From Mannheimia sp041807705 (lineage in GTDB: Bacteria > Pseudomonadota > Gammaproteobacteria > Enterobacterales > Pasteurellaceae): 64,000 bases of DNA. Below, one piece after another: positions 25,919 through 34,315 of this stretch. A program made the translations under genes and the position numbers. The stretch is taken from the NCBI RefSeq assembly GCF_041807705.1, contig NZ_JBGTYY010000005.1:29922-93921 (forward strand), read 5' to 3'. The notes beneath the pieces are model-generated. The model had not been told where the DNA came from. It worked only from the letters and a program-made list of their open reading frames with translations, and did no database searches. Within the stretch, counting starts at the first letter, position 1. The number at the start of each line of letters is the position of its first letter.

Positions 25919-27409
25919 CTAGTGATTAACCATAGCAAGTTTTAAAATTCCAGCTTCTGTTGCATCATCTCGGCTAACTTCGCCTGTAATTTGTTGCCCT
26001 TTCATAACCATTATTCTGTCTGATAAACCTATTACTTCTGGTAAATCACTCGACACAACAATAATGGCTAATTTTTCATCTGCTAGTTTAAAAATTAAAT
26101 CGTAAATTTCTGATTTAGCCCCAACATCAATTCCTCTTGTTGGTTCATCTAAAAGTAATACTTTTACATTTTCAGATAACCATCTCCCTAGAATGGCTTT
26201 TTGCTGATTACCGCCAGATAAATTCACAATTAATTGTTCAATAGATGGAGTTTTCACATTCATCTGTTTGCGTTGGAATTCTGCATTTTCCTTTTCCCAC
26301 TTATCATTAATGATAAAACGTATAAAATTATATAACCGTCTGGCACTAATATTGATATTTTCTCCAACTGTTGCTGTTGGAATAATACCTTCTTTTTTAC
26401 GATCTTCTGGGCAAAGCACAATGCCATTTTCAATGGCATCTTTAGGCGAGTTAATAGATAGTTTCTCTCCATCTAATTCAATAGTGCCTTGTGTAATCTT
26501 ATCTGCACCGAAAATCACTTTGAGTAATTCAGAACGTCCTGCTCCTACTAAACCGAACAAACCTAGCACTTCGCCTGCTTTTACACTTAAATTGAAATTA
26601 CCTTTAAGGGCTGTTCCCGATAAATTAGAAATTATTAAACGTTCTTCGCCAAGCTCTCTTAGGCGGTGGTTATAAATATCACCTAAATTACGCCCAACCA
26701 TACTACGCACAAGATCATCATTAGTAATTTGAGATAAATCAGAGAAGGTTTGTACAAACTGCCCATCTTTTAATACAGTAATTTCATCGCTGATTCTAAA
26801 AATTTCTTCCATACGATGAGAAATATATAGAATTACTTTTCCTTCTGCTTTTAGCTCATTAATCACAGAAAATAACTTTTCAATTTCAGGGGCAGACAAA
26901 CTACTGGTTGGCTCATCAAAGGCAATTATTTTTGCCCCACGACTTAATGCTTTAGCAATTTCAATCATCTGCCATTGACCAATAGATAAATCTTTAAGCT
27001 GAGTAGAAGGCGAAATATTCAGCTCCAATTTATCTAAATAAAATTGTGCAGTTTCTTCCAATTTCTTTTGATTTACCACACCAAAAGAGTGCGGAAATTG
27101 CCCTAAACATAAATTTTCAGCCACCGTCATTTCAGGAACAATATTTAATTCCTGATAAATAATCGCAACACCTGCTAATAAAGCATCTTTGGTATTACGG
27201 AAATTAACAGTTCTTCCACCAATATGTAACTTCCCTTTTGTTGCAGAATAGTTACCACTTAAAATCTTCAGTAAGGTGGATTTACCTGCACCATTTTCGC
27301 CCATTAATGCGTGAACTTTTCCTTCATAGCATTAAAATGAAACGCCCTGTAAAGCCTTAACACCGGGAAATTCTTTATAAATATTATCGAATTCTAAATA
27401 TGCGACCAT
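25919..27409 (-). pseudogene. araG: AraG, arabinose ABC transporter ATPase, interrupted by an in-frame stop
   Basis: Twin-ATPase subunit. Reading from the ATG at 27409 (GGAGG upstream) gives MVAYLEFDNIYKEFPGVKAL, then GVSF, then TAA at 27334-27332 as codon 26, then CYEGKVHALMGENGAGKST in the same frame. E. coli AraG has Asp at the stop position; a Glu codon (GAA) to TAA change would explain it. The rest is intact: both Walker A motifs (GENGAGKST, GLVGAGRSE), signatures SIGQWQ and LSGGNQQK, 496 codons in all. An ATG just before Walker A (27304) could restart translation but would lose the A-loop and first strand. Possibly a non-functional gene, a recent mutation or a sequencing error. Confidence 0.88.
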
Positions 27410-27438
27410 ATATCCTCCTTACTGAAGTTATTTACCCA

Positions 27439-28452
27439 TTAAAGCCCTTTCTTATCAAGTTCGGCTCTAAAATTCTCACGAGTCAGTAATACAGGATCGC
27501 CAATTGGTGTAAATTTAGGTGGTTCTACACCTTCTTTTACCCATTTATAAAGCATTTCTGTACTACGATAACCGTGAACGTCTGGGCTTGGTAATAATGA
27601 ACCCACAAAACCAGTTGGATTTGGTTTAGAAAGCTCATTTACCGCATCAGTACCATTAATACCAATGCCAATCACATTTTCAGGTTTAAAGCCTTGACCT
27701 TCTGTTGCACGAACACCACCTAAAACGGTATTGTCATTCATACCTACAATTAACCAGTTTTTCACTTTAGGGTGTTGAACCAGCATTGAGTTCGCAGCAT
27801 CTAAAGCTCCTGGAATATCATTACTTTTCGTTGGTGATTTATAAATTTTCTCTTGAGGGAAACCCGCTTTAATTAACGCATCAATCGAACCTTCTGTACG
27901 ACGGCGAGCAGTATCTAATTCATCAGCTGTAATCGCAAGAACCGCTGTTTCATTAATATCCCAATTACGTTTTTGCATTTCTTTGTAAAGCTCTTGCCCT
28001 TGACGTTCCCCTATTTCTTTCGCTGCCATCATAATCAATGGCACATTTGTCATCGGTTCGCCCGCAGCATTTAAGAATTGATCATCAACAGTAACCACTT
28101 TTAAATCATAAGATCTCGCTTTTGCCATAATGGCAGGACCTAGTTTTGGATCAGGCGTACAAATAACGAAACCTTTCGCACCACTAGCAGCTAAATTATC
28201 TATAGCATTTAAGGTTTTCTCGCCATCTGGCACAGCAATTTTAATAATTTCTACATCACCAAGATCTTGAGCAGCTTTATCTGCAAAACGCCATTCGGTT
28301 TGAAACCAAGGCTCTTCAGGCTGTTTTACTAAGAAGCCTAATTTAAATTTTTCAGCATCTTTTGCATAAGTGATATTTGAATATAATCCAGTTACAGCAA
28401 GAACAGAGACAGCTAAAATTGATTTTAAAAAACGTCTTTTGCTCGTTTTCAT
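27439..28452 (-). CDS. araF: AraF, periplasmic L-arabinose-binding protein
   Basis: 337 residues, very close to E. coli AraF over its length: KLGFLVKQPEEPWFQTEW, IKIAVPDGEKTLNAID, GAKGFVICTPDPKLGPA, KSNDIPGALDAANSMLVQHP and GSLLPSPDVHGYRSTEMLYKWV. The signal peptide ends near SNITYA (residue 30) and contains RRFLKS, a twin-arginine-like pair that is probably only a basic Sec n-region. It is first in the ara operon, behind a promoter region with CRP and AraC sites. Confidence 0.97.
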   Translation of the reverse strand: MKTSKRRFLKSILAVSVLAVTGLYSNITYAKDAEKFKLGFLVKQPEEPWFQTEWRFADKAAQDLGDVEIIKIAVPDGEKTLNAIDNLAASGAKGFVICTPDPKLGPAIMAKARSYDLKVVTVDDQFLNAAGEPMTNVPLIMMAAKEIGERQGQELYKEMQKRNWDINETAVLAITADELDTARRRTEGSIDALIKAGFPQEKIYKSPTKSNDIPGALDAANSMLVQHPKVKNWLIVGMNDNTVLGGVRATEGQGFKPENVIGIGINGTDAVNELSKPNPTGFVGSLLPSPDVHGYRSTEMLYKWVKEGVEPPKFTPIGDPVLLTRENFRAELDKKGL

Positions 28453-28514
28453 AGGAAACTCCTTAAAATGAAACTTTAGTATTTACTTAAAAGCTAACAG
28501 GCTTACAACTTAAG

Positions 28515-28613
28515 CAGCCTCATATTACCTATATATTGCTGCAAGATATGTGATCTATTTCACATTATAAATTTATAGCAAAAAAATCCATATATTCGAC
28601 AATTAAGTCCTTA
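28515..28613 (-). promoter_or_regulatory. araFGH-like promoter: AraC half-sites, CRP site, -10
   Basis: Upstream of araF. A perfect CRP site TGTGA-N6-TCACA (28549-28564) is centred 41-42 bases before a start point implied by a -10-like TAATAT (28527-28522, minus). Farther upstream lie an AraC half-site TAGC-N7-TCCATA (28576-28592, plus strand) and a poorer copy CGAC-N7-TCCTTA exactly 21 bp on (28597-28613). AraC sites upstream of a promoter-proximal CRP site is the E. coli araFGH layout. Confidence 0.78.
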
Positions 28614-28642
28614 TAAAAAAGGTAATATTTTTTACAGGCAAG

Positions 28643-28678
28643 AAAAAACCGCTTGTAAATCAACATTTACAAGCGGTT
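28643..28678 (-). terminator. Terminator of proS (paired uptake words)
   Basis: Perfect 14-bp stem AACCGCTTGTAAAT / ATTTACAAGCGGTT with a 4-base loop, followed by a T run on the minus strand. Confidence 0.85.
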
Positions 28679-28680
28679 AC

Positions 28681-28751
28681 AAAAAGCACCGCTTTTTGAA
28701 CGTTGGCTTTGCCAACGGCAGCGAAGCTGTGAGCAATCCTTACAAGGATTG
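28681..28751. repeat. Four small hairpins in tandem after proS
   Basis: Consecutive inverted repeats: AAAAAGC/GCTTTTT (28681-28697), GTTGGC/GCCAAC (28702-28716), CAGC/GCTG (28719-28729) and CAATCCTT/AAGGATTG (28734-28751). They fill the gap between the proS stop and its terminator. Role unknown; a structured 3' UTR is possible. Confidence 0.6.
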
Positions 28752-28779
28752 TGAATAATTTTATGAAAAATATTGCAAA

Positions 28780-30495
28780 TTACGCCTTCACATTCTCTTT
28801 CAAGAAATCTAATAAGCTCTCTTTCGCAATCATCTGTTTCTCACCGTTGCGACGGTTTTTATATTCGATTTCACCGTTCTCAAGGTTTTTCTCGCCGATA
28901 ACCACCATATGCGGTACACCGATAAGCTCCATATCCGCAAACATTACGCCAGGGCGTTCTTTACGATCATCAAAAATCACATCAACACCTTGAGCTTTTA
29001 AGGTAGCATATAGCTCTTCAGCGAATGCTTGGACTTTTTCCGATTTGTGCATATTCATCGGCACAATCGCCACGGTGAAAGGGGCAATTTCATCACAAGG
29101 CCAAATAATACCACGATCATCATAATGCTGTTCAATCGCTGCTGCCACCACACGGGTAACACCAATTCCGTAGCAACCCATTGTCATCACCAGTGGTTTA
29201 CCGTCTTCACCTTGCACGGTGGCTTTCATTGCTTCTGAGTATTTTGTGCCTAATTGGAAAATATGCCCCACTTCAATACCCCGTTTGATTTGAAGTGTGC
29301 CTTTACCGTCTGGGCTTGGGTCACCTTCCACCACATTGCGTAAATCTACAATTTCCGGCACCGCAACATCACGTTCCCAGTTCACGTTAAAGTAGTGTTT
29401 GCCGTCAATATTCGCTCCACAGCCAAAATCTGACATCAACGCCACTGAGCGGTCAATAATCACCGGAATCGGCATATTCACTACACCTAACGAGCCAACA
29501 CCAGCACCGATTTTCGCTTTGATTTCTGCTTCATCAGCGAACTCTAGCGGATCTGCTACTAATGGGTGTTTTTGTGCTTTGATTTCATTTAAATCGTGGT
29601 CGCCACGAATCACTAACGCAATTAATGGCTGCTCTTCCGTTGCACCTTTTACGATTAAGGTTTTAACAGTTTTCTCAATCGCTAAACCGTGATTTTCTAC
29701 TAATTCTGCAATGGTTTTCGCATTTGGCGTATCCACTAATTCCATAGCTGTCGTTGGAGCTTGGCGTTCGCCTACCGCCACCGCTTCCGCTAATTCAATG
29801 TTTGCGGCAAAATCTGATTCGGTTGAAAACACCACATCGTCTTCACCACTTGAGGCTAATACTTGGAACTCGTGCGACGCTGAGCCACCAATAGAACCCG
29901 TATCTGCCTGTACCGCACGGAAATCTAAGCCTAAGCGTGTGAAAATGTTGCTATAAACCTGATACATAATATCGTAGGTTTCTTGCAAGCTCTCTTTGGT
30001 TGTATGGAAAGAGTAAGCATCTTTCATCACAAACTCACGGGAACGCATTACGCCAAAACGGGGGCGAACTTCATCACGGAATTTGGTTTGAATTTGATAT
30101 AAGTTAAGTGGAAGTTGTTTGTAAGAAGAAACTTCACGGCGAACTAAATCAGTAATCACTTCTTCGTGAGTTGGGCCAAGCACGAAATTACGCTCACCAC
30201 GATCTTTAAAACGTAGCAATTCAGGGCCGTAATCGTTCCAACGACCTGATTCCACCCATAATTCCGCAGGCTGAACCACAGGCATTAACACCTCAATTGC
30301 TCCGCCTTTGTTCATCTCTTCACGAATGATATTTTCCACTTTTTTCAACACTTTGATTCCCGTTGGCAACCAGTTGTATAAACCTGATGCCATCGGGCGA
30401 ATCATACCCGCTCGCAACATTAACTGGTGGCTAACCACCTGTGCATCATTCGGGGTTTCTTTCAAGGTTGAAAATAAATACTGACTTGTACGCAT
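28780..30495 (-). CDS. proS: ProS, prolyl-tRNA synthetase
   Basis: Class II synthetase of 571 residues (E. coli 572) with the bacterial layout. Motif 1 surrounds GMIRPMASGLYNWLPTG, motif 2 is RFGVMRSREFVMKDAYSFH, and motif 3 is GCYGIGVTRVVAAAIEQ. Between motifs 2 and 3 is the editing (INS) domain, including VKTLIVKG and FGCGANIDGKHYFNVNWERD. The anticodon-binding domain is C-terminal (PFTVAIVPMN, VIFDDRKERPGVMFADMELIGVPH). Standard housekeeping gene, monocistronic. Confidence 0.98.
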   Translation of the reverse strand: MRTSQYLFSTLKETPNDAQVVSHQLMLRAGMIRPMASGLYNWLPTGIKVLKKVENIIREEMNKGGAIEVLMPVVQPAELWVESGRWNDYGPELLRFKDRGERNFVLGPTHEEVITDLVRREVSSYKQLPLNLYQIQTKFRDEVRPRFGVMRSREFVMKDAYSFHTTKESLQETYDIMYQVYSNIFTRLGLDFRAVQADTGSIGGSASHEFQVLASSGEDDVVFSTESDFAANIELAEAVAVGERQAPTTAMELVDTPNAKTIAELVENHGLAIEKTVKTLIVKGATEEQPLIALVIRGDHDLNEIKAQKHPLVADPLEFADEAEIKAKIGAGVGSLGVVNMPIPVIIDRSVALMSDFGCGANIDGKHYFNVNWERDVAVPEIVDLRNVVEGDPSPDGKGTLQIKRGIEVGHIFQLGTKYSEAMKATVQGEDGKPLVMTMGCYGIGVTRVVAAAIEQHYDDRGIIWPCDEIAPFTVAIVPMNMHKSEKVQAFAEELYATLKAQGVDVIFDDRKERPGVMFADMELIGVPHMVVIGEKNLENGEIEYKNRRNGEKQMIAKESLLDFLKENVKA

Positions 30496-30667
30496 TGTTA
30501 TTCCTATTCTCTTTGAATTTTTAAAAGCTCGAAAAATTTGTCTATTTTAAAACAAAGCGGTTAGATTTTCAGGAAATTTTGCAAATTTTTATCTAAATCT
30601 AACCGCTTGTTGTGTATTGCATTCAAAAAATGTTAGGATAACGAAAACGTGATAAAGGAGATCAACT

Positions 30668-31510
30668 ATGTCTAGAGTATTGTTATTAATTGCACTGGTT
30701 TTGGTGGCATTTATTGGCGGTAATTATCTTATCGACAATAAAGACAACAAAAAGGACGAAAAAGTAGAGACAGTTGAGCCAGCAAAAACTGAACCTCAAC
30801 AACCCTCTCAACAAGTTGCTGAGCAGCACAAAGAATTGGAAGTAAAAAATCCTGATCCACTTCCGCCTGTTACAAAAGAAGAAGCGGCAGCTCAAGCAAA
30901 AGAGGCTGAACCAACCGTAAACCCTAGCGAAAAACAATCTCTACCGGAAGAACAATCCCTCGAAGGGCATCAGCAACAACAACCGGCAGAGTTGCCTGAA
31001 GCAAATAAATCCGCCGCACCGCCGGAAGCTAAAACATTAGCCAATGAGCAAAAACCGGAAGCTCACGCTAAAACCCTTGAACATAACCCAACGGCAGCAT
31101 CAACAGGCGTAGCACCTGAAGCTAAACCGGACGTTCAACAAACTACGCCTGAAGAGTTATCTAAAGCCGTTGGTCAGAAAGAGCCGGATCCGCATAAAGA
31201 GCAAGCATTGCCGGAAGAGCAATCTTTAGAAGGTCATCGAGAGCAGAAAGCAGCACAGCAGCCGGAAACCAATCAAGAAGCTTCTAGCACTGAGCCAATG
31301 GCAATGGAATCTACAAACCAAGTTCAGCCACAAGCTCCATCTTCTGGCGATAAACCTGTTGAACAGCAAAAAACGCCTGAACAACAATCTAAAGCGATTG
31401 GTCAAGAAGAACCGGCTCCGCATAAAGAGCAAGGATTACCAGAAGAGCAATCGCTTGAAGGAAATCGAGAACAAAAGGCGGAACAGCAACCAGAAACGAA
31501 TAAACAATAA
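30668..31510 (+). CDS. Membrane-anchored Glu/Gln/Pro-rich repeat protein, function unknown
   Basis: 280 residues. A single N-terminal hydrophobic segment (residues 4-22, LLLIALVLVAFIGGNYLI) would anchor it; the rest is low-complexity, hydrophilic and rich in E, Q, K, P and A. It has a repeated motif LPEEQSLEG three times (DNA at 30941, 31208 and 31436). The last two lie in 76-residue near-copies that also share the SKA.GQ.EP.PHKEQ and REQKA.QQPETN blocks. No enzyme motif. It may be a periplasm-spanning or scaffold protein, disordered in large part. Start supported by AAGGAG at 30656-30661. A strong terminator follows. Confidence 0.75.
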   Translation: MSRVLLLIALVLVAFIGGNYLIDNKDNKKDEKVETVEPAKTEPQQPSQQVAEQHKELEVKNPDPLPPVTKEEAAAQAKEAEPTVNPSEKQSLPEEQSLEGHQQQQPAELPEANKSAAPPEAKTLANEQKPEAHAKTLEHNPTAASTGVAPEAKPDVQQTTPEELSKAVGQKEPDPHKEQALPEEQSLEGHREQKAAQQPETNQEASSTEPMAMESTNQVQPQAPSSGDKPVEQQKTPEQQSKAIGQEEPAPHKEQGLPEEQSLEGNREQKAEQQPETNKQ

Positions 31511-31518
31511 TTCTTTCT

Positions 31519-31555
31519 AGCAAAAAACCACCTTCAATGAAGGTGGTTTTTTGCT
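31519..31555. terminator. Bidirectional terminator between the repeat protein and htpG
   Basis: Perfect 18-bp stem with arms containing AACCACCTTCA and TGAAGGTGGTT and a minimal loop; T runs on both strands. It serves two convergent genes. Confidence 0.93.
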
Positions 31556-31557
31556 TA

Positions 31558-33438
31558 TTACCCTAAGAGTTTATTCATTCGCTTAATAAACACTGTTGGA
31601 TTTTCCAATGTGCCTCGTTCCGCTAATAATGCTTGCTCAAACAGTAGTTCAATCCAGTCGTTGAACTCGTCATCACTCGCAATATCTGCCACTTTTTTCA
31701 CCATTGCATGATCTGGATTTAGCTCGAAAGTATATTTCACTTCCGGTGCTTGTTGCCCCATTGCGGCAAACAGTTTTGCCATTTGGGTGGTCATTTCATC
31801 GCTATCGGTAGAAACCACTGCCGGTGTGTCGGTTAAGCGGTGAGTGAGCACCACATTTTTCACACGGTCGCCGAAGTAGCCTTTGGCTCGCTCTAAGAAT
31901 GACCCGAACTCCACCTCTTGGGCTTTTTGCGTCTCTTCTTCCGCTTTGTCGGCAAGGTCGCCTAAGTCTAAATCTGACTTAGTAATGCTTTGTAACGGTT
32001 TGCCGTCAAACTCGGTGAGATGGCTGATTAACCACTCGTCAATGCGGTCAGAAAGCAGTAATACTTCAATGCCTTTTTTGTTGAATAGCTCTAAGTGCGG
32101 GCTGTTTTTTGCAGCCTGATAGCTGTCGGCAGTTAAGAAGTAGATGGCTTTCTGCTCCTCTTTCATTCTTGCAATATAATCGGCAAAACTGACCGCTTGT
32201 TCGCTGCTGTCTGTGTTTGTTGAGGCAAAACGAAGCAAGCCTGCTACCTGTTGTTTGTTGGCAAAATCTTCGCCCACACCCTCTTTCAGCACTAAGCCGA
32301 ACTCTTTCCAGAATTGAGCGTATTTTTCCGCATCGTCTTTCGCCAATTTTTCCAGTAACTGTAATGCTCGTTTGGTAAGAGCTGAGCGGAGCGATTGGGT
32401 TACACGGTTTTCTTGTAGAATTTCACGGCTGACATTCAGCGGGAGATCGTTAGTGTCTAACAAGCCACGCATAAAACGCAGGTAGTTCGGCATAAAGACT
32501 TCCGCATCGTCCATAATAAATACGCGTTGAACATAGAGTTTTAAGCCGTGTTTCTGCTCGCGTTGGAACAGATCCCACGGGGCTTTACTCGGCACATAGA
32601 GCAAGCTGGTGTACTCTTGTTTACCCTCCACTTTGTTGTGCGACCAGAGCAGTGGGTCGGCAAAATCGTGGCTGATGTGTTTGTAGAACTCTTTGTATTC
32701 TTCGTCTGAAATTTCGTTTTTTGAACGCGTCCAAAGGGCTTGGGCTTTGTTAATTTTTTCCCATTTTTGACCGCTTGGTTTGCCTTCGTCATCATATTCA
32801 TTGGTCTGAATTTCTACCGCCAAGCCGATATGGTCGGAGTATTTGCCGATAATTTCACGCAGACGCCATTCGCTCAGGAACTCTTTTTCTTCCGCACGCA
32901 AATGTAAAATGATTTCCGTACCACGATCTGCTTTGTCTAAATCCGCAATGGCGTATTCGCCTTCGCCTGCGGATTCCCAAATCACGCCTTGTTCAGCTGG
33001 TACGCCTGCGGCACGGGTTTTGACGGTGACTTTATCCGCCACAATAAATGACGAGTAGAAGCCCACCCCAAACTGCCCGATAAGCTGGCTGTCTTTGGCT
33101 TGCTCTGTGCCGAGCGAGGCTAAAAACTCTTTAGTGCCTGATTTCGCAATCGTGCCGAGATGGTCGATCACCTGCTCACGGGTCATACCGATACCGTTAT
33201 CGGCAATGGTAATCGTGCCAAGCGTTTCATCAATCGACACACGCACACGCAACTCGCCATCGCCCTCATATAAAGCGGGTTCGGAGAGAGCTTTGAAACG
33301 GAGCTTGTCCGCCGCATCACTTGCGTTGGAAATTAGCTCACGCAGGAAAATTTCTTTGTTAGAGTAGAGAGAATGGATCATCAGCTGTAACAGCTGTTTT
33401 ACTTCCGATTGGAAGCCACGGGTTTCTTGATTTGCCAT
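31558..33438 (-). CDS. htpG: HtpG, Hsp90-family chaperone
   Basis: 626 residues (E. coli 624). The start at 33438 (MANQETRGFQ) is chosen because it has AAGGA seven bases upstream and matches family starts; the six-residue longer frame is not needed. GHKL ATPase motifs: ELISNASDAADKLR, IADNGIGMT and GQFGVGFYSSF. The middle domain has the catalytic-loop arginine region LPLNVSREILQ. The C-terminal dimer domain ends in KRMNKLLG. It folds or stabilises client proteins in the cytosol. A divergent VapBC-type pair follows. Confidence 0.98.
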   Translation of the reverse strand: MANQETRGFQSEVKQLLQLMIHSLYSNKEIFLRELISNASDAADKLRFKALSEPALYEGDGELRVRVSIDETLGTITIADNGIGMTREQVIDHLGTIAKSGTKEFLASLGTEQAKDSQLIGQFGVGFYSSFIVADKVTVKTRAAGVPAEQGVIWESAGEGEYAIADLDKADRGTEIILHLRAEEKEFLSEWRLREIIGKYSDHIGLAVEIQTNEYDDEGKPSGQKWEKINKAQALWTRSKNEISDEEYKEFYKHISHDFADPLLWSHNKVEGKQEYTSLLYVPSKAPWDLFQREQKHGLKLYVQRVFIMDDAEVFMPNYLRFMRGLLDTNDLPLNVSREILQENRVTQSLRSALTKRALQLLEKLAKDDAEKYAQFWKEFGLVLKEGVGEDFANKQQVAGLLRFASTNTDSSEQAVSFADYIARMKEEQKAIYFLTADSYQAAKNSPHLELFNKKGIEVLLLSDRIDEWLISHLTEFDGKPLQSITKSDLDLGDLADKAEEETQKAQEVEFGSFLERAKGYFGDRVKNVVLTHRLTDTPAVVSTDSDEMTTQMAKLFAAMGQQAPEVKYTFELNPDHAMVKKVADIASDDEFNDWIELLFEQALLAERGTLENPTVFIKRMNKLLG

Positions 33439-33545
33439 TGTGTATTCCTTTTTCATTTAAAAACAGAAACTAGATGGGGCAAGCGGTCAAATTTTCAAGA
33501 TTTTTTGCAAATTTTATCGATTAAACTGCTGATAATTTGAAAAAG

Positions 33546-33588
33546 TTTACTACATTTAATAAAATATCTTCATCTTTTTACTACATTT
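33546..33588 (+). promoter_or_regulatory. Direct repeat upstream of the Phd/VapC-type pair
   Basis: TTTACTACATTT occurs at 33546-33557 and again at 33577-33588, 31 bp apart, just before the antitoxin ribosome site (GGAGGAG, 33590-33596). It could be the operator for antitoxin-toxin autorepression. Inferred from position only. Confidence 0.55.
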
Positions 33589-33598
33589 TGGAGGAGAT

Positions 33599-33886
33599 AT
33601 GGCAATTACCATTACTTCAAGAGAGTTTAACCAAAACGCTAGCAAAGTATTAAAAATGGCGGAAAAAGAACCTGTTTTTATTACAAAATGGGGGAAAGTT
33701 GTGAATGTAGTTTCGAGCTATGTGGATTATCAGCAGAAAAAATCTGTCGAACCTAGCTTTGAAGAACTTTTTACCTCATCGAGCAATGATGATGTTAGCG
33801 ATGAATTTTGGGAAGATTTTGAGCAAACATTAACCAAAATCAGTAAAAGTAATAAAGTTAGATCAATTGATTTTGGAGATGAGTAA
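33599..33886 (+). CDS. Phd/YefM-type antitoxin
   Basis: 95 residues. The first half (MAITITSREFNQNASKVLKMAEKEPVFITKWGKVVNVVSSY) is the Phd/YefM DNA-binding fold, with the usual xxSREFNQN start and a parallel to 'pvxIT..G.p..Vl'. The C-terminal half is acidic and disordered (EELFTSSSNDDVSDEFWEDFEQTL), as expected for the toxin-blocking tail. Its stop TAA overlaps the toxin ATG by one base (TAATG), so translation is coupled. A direct repeat in front is a likely operator. Confidence 0.88.
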   Translation: MAITITSREFNQNASKVLKMAEKEPVFITKWGKVVNVVSSYVDYQQKKSVEPSFEELFTSSSNDDVSDEFWEDFEQTLTKISKSNKVRSIDFGDE

Positions 33887-34314
33887 TGTATCTCTATCTT
33901 TTTGATACCAACGTTGTTTCCGAACTTTATAAGTTAAGAAACGATAAAATGGACTTAAATGTGCGGCAATGGCTGAAAAACATTAATCCAAGCCAAACCA
34001 ACATTAGTTGTATTACGCTCTCTGAAATCAAAACAGGCATTTTATTAAAAGCCCGTAAAGATCAAGAACAAGCTACACGATTAAACAGCTGGTTTGAGAA
34101 TAATGTTTTAAAAGCGTATCAAGCAAAAGCCTTCCCGGTAAATAATGAAATCGCTTTGCTTGCCTCTGAGTACCATATTTCTAATAAGATGGATTTGAAC
34201 GATGCCTATATTGCTGCAACAGCTAAATATTATAATCTGATATTGGTTACTCGTAACTTGAAAGACTTCGCACGTTGCGATGTGCGTTTGTTTAACCCTT
34301 TTGAAACTGCATAA
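33886..34314 (+). CDS. VapC/FitB-type PIN-domain toxin
   Basis: 142-residue PIN-domain ribonuclease. The metal-binding acidic residues are in the expected places: YLFDTNVVSELYK (first Asp), ISCITLSEIKTGI (Glu) and MDLNDAYIAATAKYYNLILVTRNLKDF (Asp pair with the TRNxxDF motif). Such toxins cleave tRNA, rRNA or mRNA. Paired with a Phd-type antitoxin, as in FitAB-like variants. The recG start lies one base past its stop, so transcription of the toxin-antitoxin operon probably continues into recG. Confidence 0.9.
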   Translation: MYLYLFDTNVVSELYKLRNDKMDLNVRQWLKNINPSQTNISCITLSEIKTGILLKARKDQEQATRLNSWFENNVLKAYQAKAFPVNNEIALLASEYHISNKMDLNDAYIAATAKYYNLILVTRNLKDFARCDVRLFNPFETA

Positions 34315-34315
34315 A

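Noticed and set aside
27332..27334. araG stop considered as a selenocysteine codon, given the sel genes nearby
   Set aside because: The codon is TAA, not TGA, and ABC ATPases have no selenocysteine at this site.
25919..27409. araG interruption considered as a frameshift
   Set aside because: Reading frames before and after the stop are the same, so it is a nonsense codon.
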